From the NCBI GenBank assembly GCA_963728545.1, contig CAVSKO010000002.1, positions 3,596,001-3,660,000 on the forward strand: a stretch of DNA of 64,000 nt, in the 5' to 3' direction. This stretch comes from DASUNP01 sp963728545. Its GTDB lineage: Bacteria; Acidobacteriota; Blastocatellia; UBA7656. Both the position numbers and the translations under genes were made by a program. The notes beneath the pieces were generated by a model. The model worked only from the letters and a program-made list of their open reading frames with translations, was not told where the DNA came from and made no database searches. Every line of letters begins with the position of its first letter. Position 1 is the first letter of the stretch. Of the stretch, positions 16,844 through 26,749 are shown one piece after another.

Positions 16844-17312
16844 TAGTAGATTATGCTTTGAGTGAAATTGAACCTGGTATTGTTCCTGGCGGTATTTCCG
16901 AAAACATCATGACAGTTGATAACGAATTTGAATTAGCTACAGGAATTACTATCTTAGCAGTTAGGTTGGAAGATGGGACCAGCGATGGCTCCGCTGATTC
17001 TATTAGAAGAATACAAGATTACCGCCTAGGGCAAAGGATAGAAGTTAATCGCTTTCTATCTTCATTAGAGAATACCTTGAAATTACCAGATGAAAAGATA
17101 GTTAAAGAACTAGTTAATACAAGATCTTACGTAATATCATCCTCTGGAACAGAAGATAGGGCACTTCCGCTATATTCGAAGTTCGGGATTAGTGACACAA
17201 GAAAACGTATGGAGAAGTACATTGAAAGACTACGGAATGATTACAACCATGATGTTAAGCAAGGCTTAAGAATTCTCATTAAGAATCTCAAAATGGCAGA
17301 ACTTAATACTTA

Positions 17313-18652
17313 CAATACTTCGGACATTATTTGATCGAAAGGGGTTAACAAGAAAGGCCAAGAACTGGTTGAATCTGAGTGTCGAACTCCACTTCAACCG
17401 GTTAATGGCCTATGACAATTGTCAAAGACATTCTCAAACAGATGCCTGCTCTCAGTCAACCGCAGCGTAAGTTCCTTGAAACTTTGTTTGCTACTATCCT
17501 CGCCCTGCGCGGAAGAGTCAACTTTCGCAATCTGAGCCGCTACTGTGACTACTCCGAGCGCACGATTGCACGACAGTTCCGGCGCTCGTTTGACTGGCCG
17601 GTCTTTCATCAACAAGTCATGGCCACAGCCATCAGTCGGCTCTCGGAAATCATCTCGGCTCAAGATGCTTCTTTCATCCCCAAGAGCGGCAAGCAGACTT
17701 TTGGTCTCGGCCATTTCTTCAACGGTTGCACTTCTCGCGCCGAACGCGGGCTGGAGATTTCCACCCTTGCGGTCGTTGATGTGACGCGCCGCTGCGCCTT
17801 CACGTTGGCCGTGGCGCAGACGCCACCCGGTGATGGCGAGGCCGCCTCGCAGCAGGAAAAAGAGGAGACTCGGATTGATTTTTACAAGCAGCAACTGCGT
17901 GCGCAGCGTCACCGCTTGCCACAAAGTATCAAATATCACTGTGTGGATGGCTACTTTGCGAAAAAGAAATATATTGATGAGGTCGTTTCGCTCAAGCTCC
18001 ATCCGATCACGAAGTTGCGCTGCGATGCCGACTGTCATTTCCTCTATACGGGGCCGCACCCGAAGCGACGCGGGCGAAAGCGCAAGTATTCGGGCAAGGC
18101 CAACTTTCAAGACTTGGGCCGTTTTGCCTATCTCGGCACGATGAAGGAGGCTCAATATGTGCATCTGTATGCAGCTATCGTCTGGCACGTTTCCCTTAAG
18201 CGGAAACTGCGTGTGGTCGTCCTGGTCAATCGCAAGCAAGCCAACAAGGCGCGTTACATTGTCTTGGCCTCGACGGATCTGGAACTGGACGCTCACAAGC
18301 TGGTCGAGTTGTACGCCGCGCGTTTCCAGATCGAGTTTATCTTCCGCGACAGCAAACAGTTCACAGGCCTGTCGGACTGTCAGGCGCGAGCCGAGGCCGC
18401 ACTGGATTTTCACTTTAATGCGAGCTTGGCGACGCTCAATCTAGCGCGTGCCGAGCAATTGCTGGCGCAGACTGATGAGTCCGTGCAAGTTTTCTCGATG
18501 GCGAGTTGGAAACAGCGTCATTTCAATCAACGATTGCTCGATTTATTTATTGAGAACTTAGCTCTCGATCTGAGTTGGGTGAAAAATCACCCCTGTTATG
18601 ACAAACTCAGGGCTTACGGCGCGATTGCCGCCTGATTTTGTCCGAACCATTG
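17313..18652 (+). mobile_element. IS4-family element, type a
   Basis: 1,340 bp with imperfect ends CAATACTTCGGACA / CAATGGTTCGGACA and a 7-bp duplication ATACTTA (17306-17312, 18653-18659). It cuts the last codon but one of the gene beginning at 15390. Confidence 0.82.
17412..18635 (+). CDS. IS4-family transposase
   Basis: 407 residues. Catalytic Asp in SAQDASFIPKSGKQT, second Asp in YHCVDGYFAKKKYID, and the IS4 YREK signature in YAARFQIEFIFRDSKQF (Y-2-R-3-E-6-K). Start ATG 17412. Intact. Confidence 0.92.
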   Translation: MTIVKDILKQMPALSQPQRKFLETLFATILALRGRVNFRNLSRYCDYSERTIARQFRRSFDWPVFHQQVMATAISRLSEIISAQDASFIPKSGKQTFGLGHFFNGCTSRAERGLEISTLAVVDVTRRCAFTLAVAQTPPGDGEAASQQEKEETRIDFYKQQLRAQRHRLPQSIKYHCVDGYFAKKKYIDEVVSLKLHPITKLRCDADCHFLYTGPHPKRRGRKRKYSGKANFQDLGRFAYLGTMKEAQYVHLYAAIVWHVSLKRKLRVVVLVNRKQANKARYIVLASTDLELDAHKLVELYAARFQIEFIFRDSKQFTGLSDCQARAEAALDFHFNASLATLNLARAEQLLAQTDESVQVFSMASWKQRHFNQRLLDLFIENLALDLSWVKNHPCYDKLRAYGAIAA

Positions 18653-18733
18653 ATACTTATTAAGATAGACCCTATTCCATAAAATCATTCTAAGACACAA
18701 TCAAACTTGATTCACTGACATCAGGAGGGATTA

Positions 18734-19150
18734 ATGAAAAGGATTGCTTTATTTATCAGCACATTCTTAATCTTTACATCCCAAGTTCGTGCAGAATGTT
18801 ATGCACGCTATGATCCTACTGCTTTCCCTAACCCGGAAGATGTCCTTTTTCCTGATTGTAACGTTCCTACTCTAGGATTTGGCAACAACCCTTGTACAAA
18901 ATTTAAGAGATCAGATCATAAAATAATTTGGCCAGGTGAAACCGTGACAAGCATCTTCGGAGTAGTGCAATCCGGTCAAATTCTCTGGGAGCAGTTAGGG
19001 TGTTGTGATCCATACACATTTAGACCCGCTTGGCCAATATTTTGGGATGTAGAGTTCCTTTCAAGCCCTGCTGCTGCTATCGTAAGACAATTTACAGCCC
19101 CGGCAGTAGCAAATCACATCACACGAAATTGTTCAATGTGTCCGAATGCC
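18734..19150 (+). pseudogene. Exported Cys-rich protein fragment, truncated by IS4
   Basis: 139 residues before the IS end at 19151. The signal peptide MKRIALFISTFLIFTSQVRA is followed by mature ECYARYDPTAFPN. Many cysteines (CYARY, DCNVP, PCTKF, GCCDPY, NCSMCPN) suggest disulphides and extracytoplasmic location. SD AGGAGGGA precedes the start. It lies about 70 bp after the end of the previous gene, so both probably shared a cassette. No continuation is found on the other side of the IS, which instead joins an oppositely oriented gene. Family unknown. Confidence 0.72.
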
Positions 19151-20432
19151 TCACCGCCCCCCGTCATCCTGATTTGGCTCCGGCGGCCTGGGCGCGGCTT
19201 TTAACTGGCTTTTCTACCTCCACTAACTTTACATCACATAAACGTAACGCCAACTTCGGCAGTTGTTTTACTATCTCTTCTCCTTTTATCAGCCCGCTAC
19301 TGATTGCATTTCTCCCTACTGACAGCAAACTCCGTCGCGGTCCTTTCTTCGTCCAGTTGAATTGCGCTTCGCGATCTTTCTTCAACACGCTCGCTCCTGC
19401 CCCCATCCTTAATGCATAGGCCACCATCGCCGCACACCACAATACGGTCAACTTCACATCACTTCTTAACCCGATCTGCTTCAACCCCCATCCATACCTA
19501 CTCCCCTTCGTGTCTCGGAACCCGCTCTCGATTCCCATCCTCCTCGCATATAGACTTGCCACCTCTCGCGCTGTCAGGTCCAACCGATCTGTTGCTATGA
19601 ACCAGGGTGCCTTGTGCCCACGACCGCGATAAACTATCAGCCGCAACCGCGCTTGATTCTTCTTATCTTTACCCAACTCTCCTTCTCCCAGGTCGTCTAA
19701 TCCTCCTTCTTTGATCTGATAATCACGCAGTAATCCTTGATACTTGGAGCTTGAAAAATAGGTGTTGTGACAAACCCTGGTTATGAATCTCAGTCCGTGC
19801 TGGCGCAATTGTTTTACGAGGCTGATGCGAGCGAAACCACGGTCATTTATACAGGTTATCTGTTGATTTGAGCGGCGCACCAGAGCCAGCAATAAGAAGA
19901 AAGCGTGCTCGGCCTGGTTTTGTGACCGAAGCAGCTTGCGTACCTGGTAAGCTACAGCCAGGAAGGGTAAGCATCGGCCCGAGTGCATAAGAGCGGCCAT
20001 CAAGACTTGCCGCCCGTCACGCCACATCGTCCAATCAATGAGCACGAAGCAGTCCTTGAGTTGAGATGTGTAATGGTCCCAAAGCCATTGCCAGACCTCA
20101 TCCAAGTTCTGTGTTTTGCGATGAAGGAATTTCTCAATCTTGCGGTAAGCTTTGCGATATTTGAAGCGGCGAGTGCGAGCCAAGTGATCAACGGCGTTTG
20201 AAGTGTGGAAACGTTCGTGATAAAGGAAGGCAGAGACGAGAGCGGCAAAACAGGTACGGCCACCGATTCTCCAAGAAGTTGTCATTTGGCGAACGAGGAA
20301 GTATAAATCAATCCAAGACATAAAAGTCGCTCCTGAGAGACTAGATTTAGACAGTCAAGCTCTCAGGAGTTTTTATTTGATCTGACTTTTCTTGGCAACC
20401 TCCTCTTGTATGCAATACACGGGGGGCGGTGA
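19151..20432 (-). mobile_element. IS4-family element, type b, at a rearrangement junction
   Basis: 1,282 bp with perfect 14-bp ends TCACCGCCCCCCGT. Flanks (TCCGAATGCC left, GTTCCAATTC right) share no duplication. The left neighbour gene is forward and truncated; the right neighbour is reverse and truncated. Confidence 0.88.
19164..20321 (-). CDS. IS4-family transposase
   Basis: 385 residues. First Asp in KDCFVLIDWTMWRDGRQVL, second in QQITCINDRGFARISL, YREK in YARRMGIESGFRDTKGSRYG. Intact, with only 13 bp between the stop and the IS end. Confidence 0.92.
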   Translation of the reverse strand: MSWIDLYFLVRQMTTSWRIGGRTCFAALVSAFLYHERFHTSNAVDHLARTRRFKYRKAYRKIEKFLHRKTQNLDEVWQWLWDHYTSQLKDCFVLIDWTMWRDGRQVLMAALMHSGRCLPFLAVAYQVRKLLRSQNQAEHAFFLLLALVRRSNQQITCINDRGFARISLVKQLRQHGLRFITRVCHNTYFSSSKYQGLLRDYQIKEGGLDDLGEGELGKDKKNQARLRLIVYRGRGHKAPWFIATDRLDLTAREVASLYARRMGIESGFRDTKGSRYGWGLKQIGLRSDVKLTVLWCAAMVAYALRMGAGASVLKKDREAQFNWTKKGPRRSLLSVGRNAISSGLIKGEEIVKQLPKLALRLCDVKLVEVEKPVKSRAQAAGAKSG

Positions 20433-21015
20433 GTTCCAATTCCTCCTTGACTTTCATTAACTGTAGTAAAGATTCTACGCTGATTAACCTAATATCCCAT
20501 GCGTGCTGTGAGCCTCGAATCTGAGCTTCCAAGTCGCCTGTATCCTGTCTTCCAACCACAATCAATATAGAAGAGTTGTCCTCTGAGACTTGAGAAGCTT
20601 TAATAAGCGCCCTACGATAGTCTGCAATCCTGTTTAGATCAATGCGGTAAGCGTCTGTTGTTTTTACTTCTACTATGATTTGGTGACTATCAGGTGATAA
20701 CCAGAGGCCATCATAGCCGATTTGGGATTGATTACCTCTATATCTTCCATCTGTTACAGTAAAGCCAAGTCGTCTCCCAATCTGATTCACGACGTCCTGG
20801 AGCGCAAGCCCACTGTCGTCGAACTTTTCCCATAAGCATTCTTCTGCATACCGGTTGATTAGAGATGAAGGAATCTGCGAAAGAAAAGATCGGAATTCTA
20901 GGGAAGATTCGTTTCCATCCATCAGCTTGCCGTTAGCTGCAAAGGCAATAACTTGTCGTATATGTTTATCCCGTAGCTGCGCGGGGGATGAGTTCCATAA
21001 ATCTATTAATGACAT
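20433..21015 (-). pseudogene. PD-(D/E)xK nuclease-like protein, C-terminus cut by IS4
   Basis: About 194 residues (21015 to 20433) before the frame runs into the IS. N-terminal helical region MSLIDLWNSSPAQLRDKHIRQVIAFA; the core contains GYDGLWLSPDSHQIIVEVKTTDAYRID, a good PD-(D/E)xK pattern (D ... EVK) as in restriction endonuclease folds, then strands SSILIVVGRQDTGDLEAQI. The original C-terminus after MKVKEELEL is lost. Reverse-oriented cassette; its right core at 21065 is intact but its attC on the left is gone. Nuclease assignment is by motif only. Confidence 0.68.
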
Positions 21016-21064
21016 TTTATATCCTCTTGGGCGATTAGATTAGCATACTAAAGTGCCGGTAGGC

Positions 21065-21157
21065 ATCTAACGCTCCGCATTATCGGGGCCGCGAGCCGTG
21101 CTGATTTTATCATACGGCGCTTGCTTCGCGGCCTCCGTTGCATGCGGTTGTTATACC
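21065..21157 (-). repeat. attC site (reverse)
   Basis: Cores ATCTAAC and GTTATAC. Closes B copy 4. Confidence 0.9.
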
Positions 21158-21312
21158 TGTTCAGCTTTCTAGCTGCGCCGTGGCTGATAAGCCACTGTCG
21201 CGCTCGCCTGCTTGATCTATGCCTGAGTAGTCGCCGAGCGTAGCCTTTGCTGTGCGAGCGCGACTCGGCGCTGCGACCTGTATACCCACACTCTTCGCTA
21301 AGCAGGTATAAC
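21150..21312 (-). repeat. Gene-less structured cassette, family B, copy 4
   Basis: Side hairpin reads GTGGCTTATCAGCCAC on the reverse strand; ends GTTATACC/GGTATAAC (both shifted together from TATGCC/GGCATA). Confidence 0.85.
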
Positions 21313-21397
21313 GCTGCGCATTATCGGGGCCGCGAGCCGCACTCGCCATTGATGCGAACTGTGCTTCGCGGCCTCCGTTGCATGCGGTTGTTATGCC
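21305..21397 (-). repeat. attC site (reverse)
   Basis: Cores GTATAAC and GTTATGC. Closes B copy 5. Confidence 0.9.
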
Positions 21398-21556
21398 TGC
21401 CCAGCAAATTAGCTGCGCCGTGCCCGTCAGGGCTCCGTCGCGTTCGCGCCGTATTGGCTCTGCACCTCGCATTAGCTTGCATATGATTATCTGTGGCGCG
21501 AGCGCGACTTTGCGCAGCGTCGGGATAATCACCACGTTTCGCTGAGGAGGCATAAC
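21390..21556 (-). repeat. Gene-less structured cassette, family B, copy 5
   Basis: Side hairpin GCCCGTCAGGGC on the plus strand; ends GTTATGCC/GGCATAAC. Confidence 0.85.
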
Positions 21557-21642
21557 GCTGCGCATTATCGGGGCCGCGAGCGGTATTGATTGTAACACGC
21601 GAAACTTGCTTCGCGGCCTCCGTTGCATGCGGTTGTTATGCC
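21549..21642 (-). repeat. attC site (reverse)
   Basis: Cores GCATAAC and GTTATGC. Closes B copy 6. Confidence 0.9.
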
Positions 21643-21799
21643 TGCCCTGCTAGATAGCTGCGCCGTGCCCGACAGGGCTCTGTCGCGCTCGCGCCGTGCT
21701 TGTTCTGCCCTCGCCTTGGCTTGCTCTGATTATTTCTGGCGCGAGCGCGACTTGGCGCAGCGGCCAGTCCATCAGCACATTTCGCTGAGCAGGTATAAC
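21635..21799 (-). repeat. Gene-less structured cassette, family B, copy 6
   Basis: Side hairpin GCCCGACAGGGC; inner helix unchanged. Confidence 0.85.
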
Positions 21800-21885
21800 G
21801 ACTCACATCACCGGGCCGCGCACATTGTGTTGATGGAATGATACAAAACTCGCTTGCGCGGCTCCGGTGCATGTGTTTGTTAGGC
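21792..21885 (-). repeat. attC site (reverse)
   Basis: Cores GTATAAC and GTTAGGC, stem type GCCGCGC/GCGCGGC. Its cassette to the right is lost under IS66 and ISAs1. Confidence 0.88.
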
Positions 21886-21990
21886 GCATTGGCATAGCCA
21901 TTAGTAAAGTTCTATGCTTAATTGAGCCTTAAAAATAGCTGCATAAGAGTATCATAATCGATTATGGTGATTCTATGTAGTCTTCTACAT

Positions 21991-23434
21991 GTAACTGTTC
22001 AGACTCTGATGCGGGGATGAGGCTTGGGCTAGTTGACAACGGGTGTAAACTTCGTGCGTGATGCTCGACCTCCAACAGGCCACCCGCGAAGAACTGATCC
22101 ATCTCAACTTGCAGTTGGTCGCTCAACTTCAACTCTTACAAGAGCGCGTCAAGCAATTGGAAGCAGAATTAGAGTCTTTGCGCGGCGGTGGCTCCAAAAG
22201 CAATCCTCCAAGCTTCGTTAAGGCAAACCGCCCTGTTCGTGGTAAGAAAAAGAAGCGCAAGAAACGTGCGCACGGCTTCGCACGCAAGCTTGATGCTGCT
22301 ACTGCGCGTGTCGAGCACTCCCTTGAGCAATGCCCACAGTGTCAGGTATCGCTCAGGGGGCGACGAGTGATCAAGTCTCGCCAGGTTATTGAGCTTCCAC
22401 CAGTTCAAGCCCAGGTCGTAGAGCACATCCTTATAGAGCGTGGTTGCCCGAACTGCCACAAGCGGTGGGCACCACCGATGGATTTATCAACAGTAGCTGT
22501 AGGCTCTCAGCGTTTCGGTATCAGTGTGCAAGCTGAGGTGACGCTACTGCGTGAGCAATGCAGGCTTCCTTTTAGAGTTATACAAGACTATCTCCGCCAC
22601 AGATTCGGCCTCAGAATAAGTGTCGGCAAGTTGGTAGCTTTAGTTGAGGGGGTGGCCCGAAGTGGCAAAGCGATAGTGGAAGGTTTCAAGCAGCAGATTC
22701 GGGGTTCTCCCGTAGTAAATGGGGATGAAACGAGTTGGCGAGAAGATGGGCTAAACGGGTATGTGTGGAGTTTCTCGACCGACAAGATTAGGTACTACAT
22801 TTACCGCAAGAGTCGTTCGGCAACAGTAGTGAAAGAAGTCTTGGGCGAGGAGTTCGATGGTGTTTTAGTGAGTGATTTCTATGGCGGGTACAACGCGCAT
22901 TTGGGGCTACATCAGCGATGCTGGATACACCTGCTGAGAGATATACACGAACTGAAGGAAAAGCATGCCGATGACAGGAAGTTGAAGAAGTGGGCACAAG
23001 CAGTCAAAGCAATCTATGAGGGAGCAAAGCAGTATAAGGGGCCAAGCGCGAGGCTCGATGCGGTAGAGCAGAAACAGCAGCGAGTAAAGCGGCAGCGAGA
23101 GTATGAGCAAGAGTTGATGAGAGTGTGCCGACCGCACCTAAAGAAGAAGAGACTACAGAGCAGGCTTTGCGAAAGAATAGAGCGGTTCCTACCAGAATTG
23201 TTTATGTTTGTGGCAGACGCAAGAGTGCCCTCAGACAATAATGCAGCAGAGCGGAGTGTGAGACATCTAGTGGTGAGTCGCAAGATCAGCGGAGGGACGA
23301 GGTCGGAGAAAGGAAGTGAGAACCAAGAGTATACTGGCATCACTGTTCGGCACATGGAGACTGCGACAGGTCAATTTCTATCAATCCTGTCTGGATTTAC
23401 TTACAGCAAACAATCCGACACTCTGAACAGTTAC
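21991..23434 (+). mobile_element. IS66-family element, type b
   Basis: 1,444 bp, ends GTAACTGTTCAGA, flanked by the 8-bp duplication TTCTACAT (21983-21990, 23435-23442). Only the tnpC-type gene is present, as in the ISBst12 subgroup. Confidence 0.93.
22061..23426 (+). pseudogene. IS66-family transposase with a 3' frameshift
   Basis: Coiled-coil start (LQLLQERVKQLEAELESL), zinc-finger-like CPQCQ...CPNCHKRW, DDE core GSPVVNGDETSWREDG, VLVSDFYGGYN and VPSDNNAAERSVRHLVV. Near 23,319 the sequence AGTGAGAACCAAG has one extra base relative to AGTGAAACCAAG in the type-a copy. Reading the other frame from there gives TKSILASLFGTWRL..., the normal family C-terminus ending at 23426. In the current frame the last 40 residues are wrong, so activity is doubtful. 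Confidence 0.85.
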
Positions 23435-23446
23435 TTCTACATGCTT

Positions 23447-24656
23447 TAGGGCGAGAGCATCTTAACCGTATAGAACCTTTAGTAGATAGCTCTCATCCCA
23501 ACCGGCTTTCAGTCGCTTAGATTTTATCCCCACTTTTGTCGTCTTCTCTTGCTTGAGCAAATTCAATGCTATATGTCGCAAGGTCGCTACATTCTCAGGC
23601 GCGTGATCTTTTCTTATTCGGCTTTCATCTTCTCGAAATCCTATATCCAAGACCCAGTGCAGCGAATTCTCTATTGACCAATGTCCCCGTATCGCTTTGC
23701 CCAATTGCTTTGCATCTGCCTTAAGACTGCTTATGTAGTATCTTCGCTCCAGGCTTGTGGCTTCCCCTTTCACAGTCCTTTCACTCTCAACCATTGCTAT
23801 TGATCGTAGCCCTTTCCAGTTTGCTTTCTTTCTCAGCCACTCTATGTCACTTGTCGCATAGTAGCGGCGTACTTCTATTCGTCCATGTTCTCCATCTACT
23901 GTTTCGTCAGTTGTATAGTCGGTCTGATTGAATTTATCTTTCAGCGCCCAATCAAAGTAGCCAACCATATCCTCATACATTGTGCCTTGATTGCCTTTGA
24001 CCGATAGAACGTAGTCTGCCTCTTTTTCTATAATCTTTTCTGCAATATCAGTCTGGCATCCAATCGCATCTATTGTGACAATGCAGCCTGCTATCTCCAA
24101 CATCTCCAGCAAATCAGGGATTGCCGTTATCTCATTGGATTTCGCATCAACTTTCACTTGTCCCAAAACCATTTGATTCTCACTAGCCCAGGCACTAACC
24201 ATATTGATTGCCGATTTGCCCGTAGCCCGGTCATATGAACGACGTGAGAGCTTGCCATCAATAGCTACGATCTGGCCTTTCGTAAGCTCATAAACTGAGC
24301 GCACCCACTCAAGGTAAGAGTGTTGGAACTGGTGAGGATCAATACGAGCAAAAACACGACGAAAAGTATCATCAGAAGGGATGCCGTTTGGCAGTTGAAG
24401 AAAGCTCTTAAACCAATCGTGTTTGGCTTGGCCAAACAACTCGAACTCTTCCCAACCCTCAGCACCGCAGATCGTTGCGCAGATAGAGATGACTAAAATA
24501 TCAATGAGCTTGTGACGTTTGGTGCGATCAACTCTTGGGTCAGTAATGCTGCTAAAATGCTCGACAAGAGTTCTGGGCGATTGTTTATCCATGGTAGACC
24601 TCCGTTAGAAATATAGAAGGTCTACATCCTACAAGATTTAAGATGCTCTTGCCCTA
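23447..24656 (-). mobile_element. ISAs1-family element, type b, copy 1
   Basis: 1,210 bp, ends TAGGGC(G/A)AGAGCATCTTAA, same length as and apparently identical to copy 2. Flanks ACATGCTT and CAGCAGCG show no duplication, so this copy probably sits on a recombination junction. Confidence 0.92.
23462..24592 (-). CDS. ISAs1-family transposase
   Basis: 376 residues; PRVDRTKRHKLIDILVISICATICGAEGWEEFE, first Asp in IVAIDGKLSRRSYD, second in CIVTIDAIGCQTDIAEKII followed by DYVLSVKGNQGTMYED, Glu in HWSIENSLHWVLDIGFREDESR. The protein is identical to the copy at 25,267. Confidence 0.95.
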   Translation of the reverse strand: MDKQSPRTLVEHFSSITDPRVDRTKRHKLIDILVISICATICGAEGWEEFELFGQAKHDWFKSFLQLPNGIPSDDTFRRVFARIDPHQFQHSYLEWVRSVYELTKGQIVAIDGKLSRRSYDRATGKSAINMVSAWASENQMVLGQVKVDAKSNEITAIPDLLEMLEIAGCIVTIDAIGCQTDIAEKIIEKEADYVLSVKGNQGTMYEDMVGYFDWALKDKFNQTDYTTDETVDGEHGRIEVRRYYATSDIEWLRKKANWKGLRSIAMVESERTVKGEATSLERRYYISSLKADAKQLGKAIRGHWSIENSLHWVLDIGFREDESRIRKDHAPENVATLRHIALNLLKQEKTTKVGIKSKRLKAGWDESYLLKVLYG

Positions 24657-24785
24657 CAGCAGCGCGTAGCTGGGGCAATTATAAAAAGAGTCCTGACTGG
24701 GATAGGCGAGCTAACAGGTTGGGCAGTTTATCTATTCAACTTGACACGCAAGCTTTCGGCTCTTTAGAGTAAAAACTTGTCGAGT

Positions 24786-24860
24786 GGGCGGTTAGCTCAG
24801 CGGTAGAGCATCGGTCTTACAAACCGGGGGTCACAGGTTCGAATCCCGTACCGCCCACCA
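24786..24860 (+). tRNA. tRNA-Val (anticodon TAC)
   Basis: 75 nt including an encoded CCA. Acceptor GGGCGGT/ACCGCCC, D-arm GCTC-AGCGGTA-GAGC, anticodon arm CGGT-CTTACAA-ACCG with TAC, T-arm with GGTTCGAATCC. It lies between two direct ISAs1 copies, outside recognisable cassettes. Either a native chromosomal tRNA brought next to the array by rearrangement or a passenger. Confidence 0.95.
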
Positions 24861-25251
24861 TAGTTTTCAGTAAGTTACCGACCTCTTTCCTTTCCTGAAA
24901 AACATTATCTACGATCCCATCTACGAGTGCAATGGGAGATCAGGAAAAGAGTAACTTTTATCGCTCCACCAGCGGCCTTTTTCTAGGATTAACGGAAGCC
25001 AAAGGGTATCTTTGGAGAGTATAGCTAAAACACTCTAATTCGCTCCCCAAAACGCTAGCGCTATCGCTACAGCATCAAAGATACTCATCCGAGCATCTTC
25101 GGCCATCCAAGGTTTTCGAATAGGCGGCACGTGCGCTCTCAATTCAGGGAATTGCTTACCGATCTCAACTGCTATTTGATGTTTATCGTAGGCGCTATAT
25201 TGAGAGAATACTCCTCTCATAACTGATCGGGAAACTCTCTTTGACCTGATA

Positions 25252-26461
25252 TAGGGCGAGAGCATCTTAACCGTATAGAACCTTTAGTAGATAGCTCTCA
25301 TCCCAACCGGCTTTCAGTCGCTTAGATTTTATCCCCACTTTTGTCGTCTTCTCTTGCTTGAGCAAATTCAATGCTATATGTCGCAAGGTCGCTACATTCT
25401 CAGGCGCGTGATCTTTTCTTATTCGGCTTTCATCTTCTCGAAATCCTATATCCAAGACCCAGTGCAGCGAATTCTCTATTGACCAATGTCCCCGTATCGC
25501 TTTGCCCAATTGCTTTGCATCTGCCTTAAGACTGCTTATGTAGTATCTTCGCTCCAGGCTTGTGGCTTCCCCTTTCACAGTCCTTTCACTCTCAACCATT
25601 GCTATTGATCGTAGCCCTTTCCAGTTTGCTTTCTTTCTCAGCCACTCTATGTCACTTGTCGCATAGTAGCGGCGTACTTCTATTCGTCCATGTTCTCCAT
25701 CTACTGTTTCGTCAGTTGTATAGTCGGTCTGATTGAATTTATCTTTCAGCGCCCAATCAAAGTAGCCAACCATATCCTCATACATTGTGCCTTGATTGCC
25801 TTTGACCGATAGAACGTAGTCTGCCTCTTTTTCTATAATCTTTTCTGCAATATCAGTCTGGCATCCAATCGCATCTATTGTGACAATGCAGCCTGCTATC
25901 TCCAACATCTCCAGCAAATCAGGGATTGCCGTTATCTCATTGGATTTCGCATCAACTTTCACTTGTCCCAAAACCATTTGATTCTCACTAGCCCAGGCAC
26001 TAACCATATTGATTGCCGATTTGCCCGTAGCCCGGTCATATGAACGACGTGAGAGCTTGCCATCAATAGCTACGATCTGGCCTTTCGTAAGCTCATAAAC
26101 TGAGCGCACCCACTCAAGGTAAGAGTGTTGGAACTGGTGAGGATCAATACGAGCAAAAACACGACGAAAAGTATCATCAGAAGGGATGCCGTTTGGCAGT
26201 TGAAGAAAGCTCTTAAACCAATCGTGTTTGGCTTGGCCAAACAACTCGAACTCTTCCCAACCCTCAGCACCGCAGATCGTTGCGCAGATAGAGATGACTA
26301 AAATATCAATGAGCTTGTGACGTTTGGTGCGATCAACTCTTGGGTCAGTAATGCTGCTAAAATGCTCGACAAGAGTTCTGGGCGATTGTTTATCCATGGT
26401 AGACCTCCGTTAGAAATATAGAAGGTCTACATCCTACAAGATTTAAGATGCTCTTGCCCTA
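25252..26461 (-). mobile_element. ISAs1-family element, type b, copy 2
   Basis: 1,210 bp with 8-bp duplication ACCTGATA (25244-25251, 26462-26469). Confidence 0.94.
25267..26397 (-). CDS. ISAs1-family transposase
   Basis: 376 residues, identical in sequence to the copy at 23,462. Both copies are in the same orientation, bracketing the tRNA-Val segment, so homologous recombination could delete it. Confidence 0.95.
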   Translation of the reverse strand: MDKQSPRTLVEHFSSITDPRVDRTKRHKLIDILVISICATICGAEGWEEFELFGQAKHDWFKSFLQLPNGIPSDDTFRRVFARIDPHQFQHSYLEWVRSVYELTKGQIVAIDGKLSRRSYDRATGKSAINMVSAWASENQMVLGQVKVDAKSNEITAIPDLLEMLEIAGCIVTIDAIGCQTDIAEKIIEKEADYVLSVKGNQGTMYEDMVGYFDWALKDKFNQTDYTTDETVDGEHGRIEVRRYYATSDIEWLRKKANWKGLRSIAMVESERTVKGEATSLERRYYISSLKADAKQLGKAIRGHWSIENSLHWVLDIGFREDESRIRKDHAPENVATLRHIALNLLKQEKTTKVGIKSKRLKAGWDESYLLKVLYG

Positions 26462-26749
26462 ACCTGATACCTTTAGAGAGTACCAGTGCCGCCATATCTC
26501 CTAGCAACTCCTTGATACGCGCAGATCGTCGGCAGTCTTTATCTTGGTAATCCTCAATAACCATTACATCAGGGCAATACCTTTGGATGAGAAAAGCAAT
26601 TTGCCTAAAGCATCTTGTATTCTTCTCCTGCCTTATTTCTTTTATGCCCCAGTCAACTAACTCCTGGGGTCCCTCTAGAACTGCAAAGCCAAACCCTCTT
26701 TTGCAAGGAGCTATCGCTAACACACGCTTGCATTCTAGGGCCGGGGCTT

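Larger units (their letters stand above)
15390..18663 (+). pseudogene. Membrane-anchored protein of unknown function split by IS630 and IS4
   Basis: Three pieces, 15390-15686, 16846-17312 and 18660-18663, rejoin into one 255-codon frame after removing both IS and their duplications. The first junction restores ...SKTNLVDYALS...; the second puts TAT TAA after ...AELNT. The start at 15390 has GGAGG upstream (ATG at 15378 is an alternative). Residues 11-30 are a hydrophobic anchor (FFVIGVLLISIAFLCMSAW). The remainder looks extracytoplasmic: ITIKNEYDKTITAFEI suggests an Ig-like or decorated beta domain, followed by a helical tail. No family recognised. Confidence 0.75.

Noticed and set aside
17316..17334. 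Stop codon after ...TYNTSDII as the native end of the membrane-anchored gene
   Set aside because: These bases belong to the IS4 terminal repeat; removing the IS gives a TAA at 18661 as the original stop.
17394..18413. 339-codon open frame antisense to the IS4 transposase
   Set aside because: It is the mirror of a high-coding-density transposase; no family features or ribosome site.
24786..24860. tRNA-Val as an integration site (attB) for an element
   Set aside because: No direct repeat of the tRNA 3' end is visible in the window and no integrase is adjacent.
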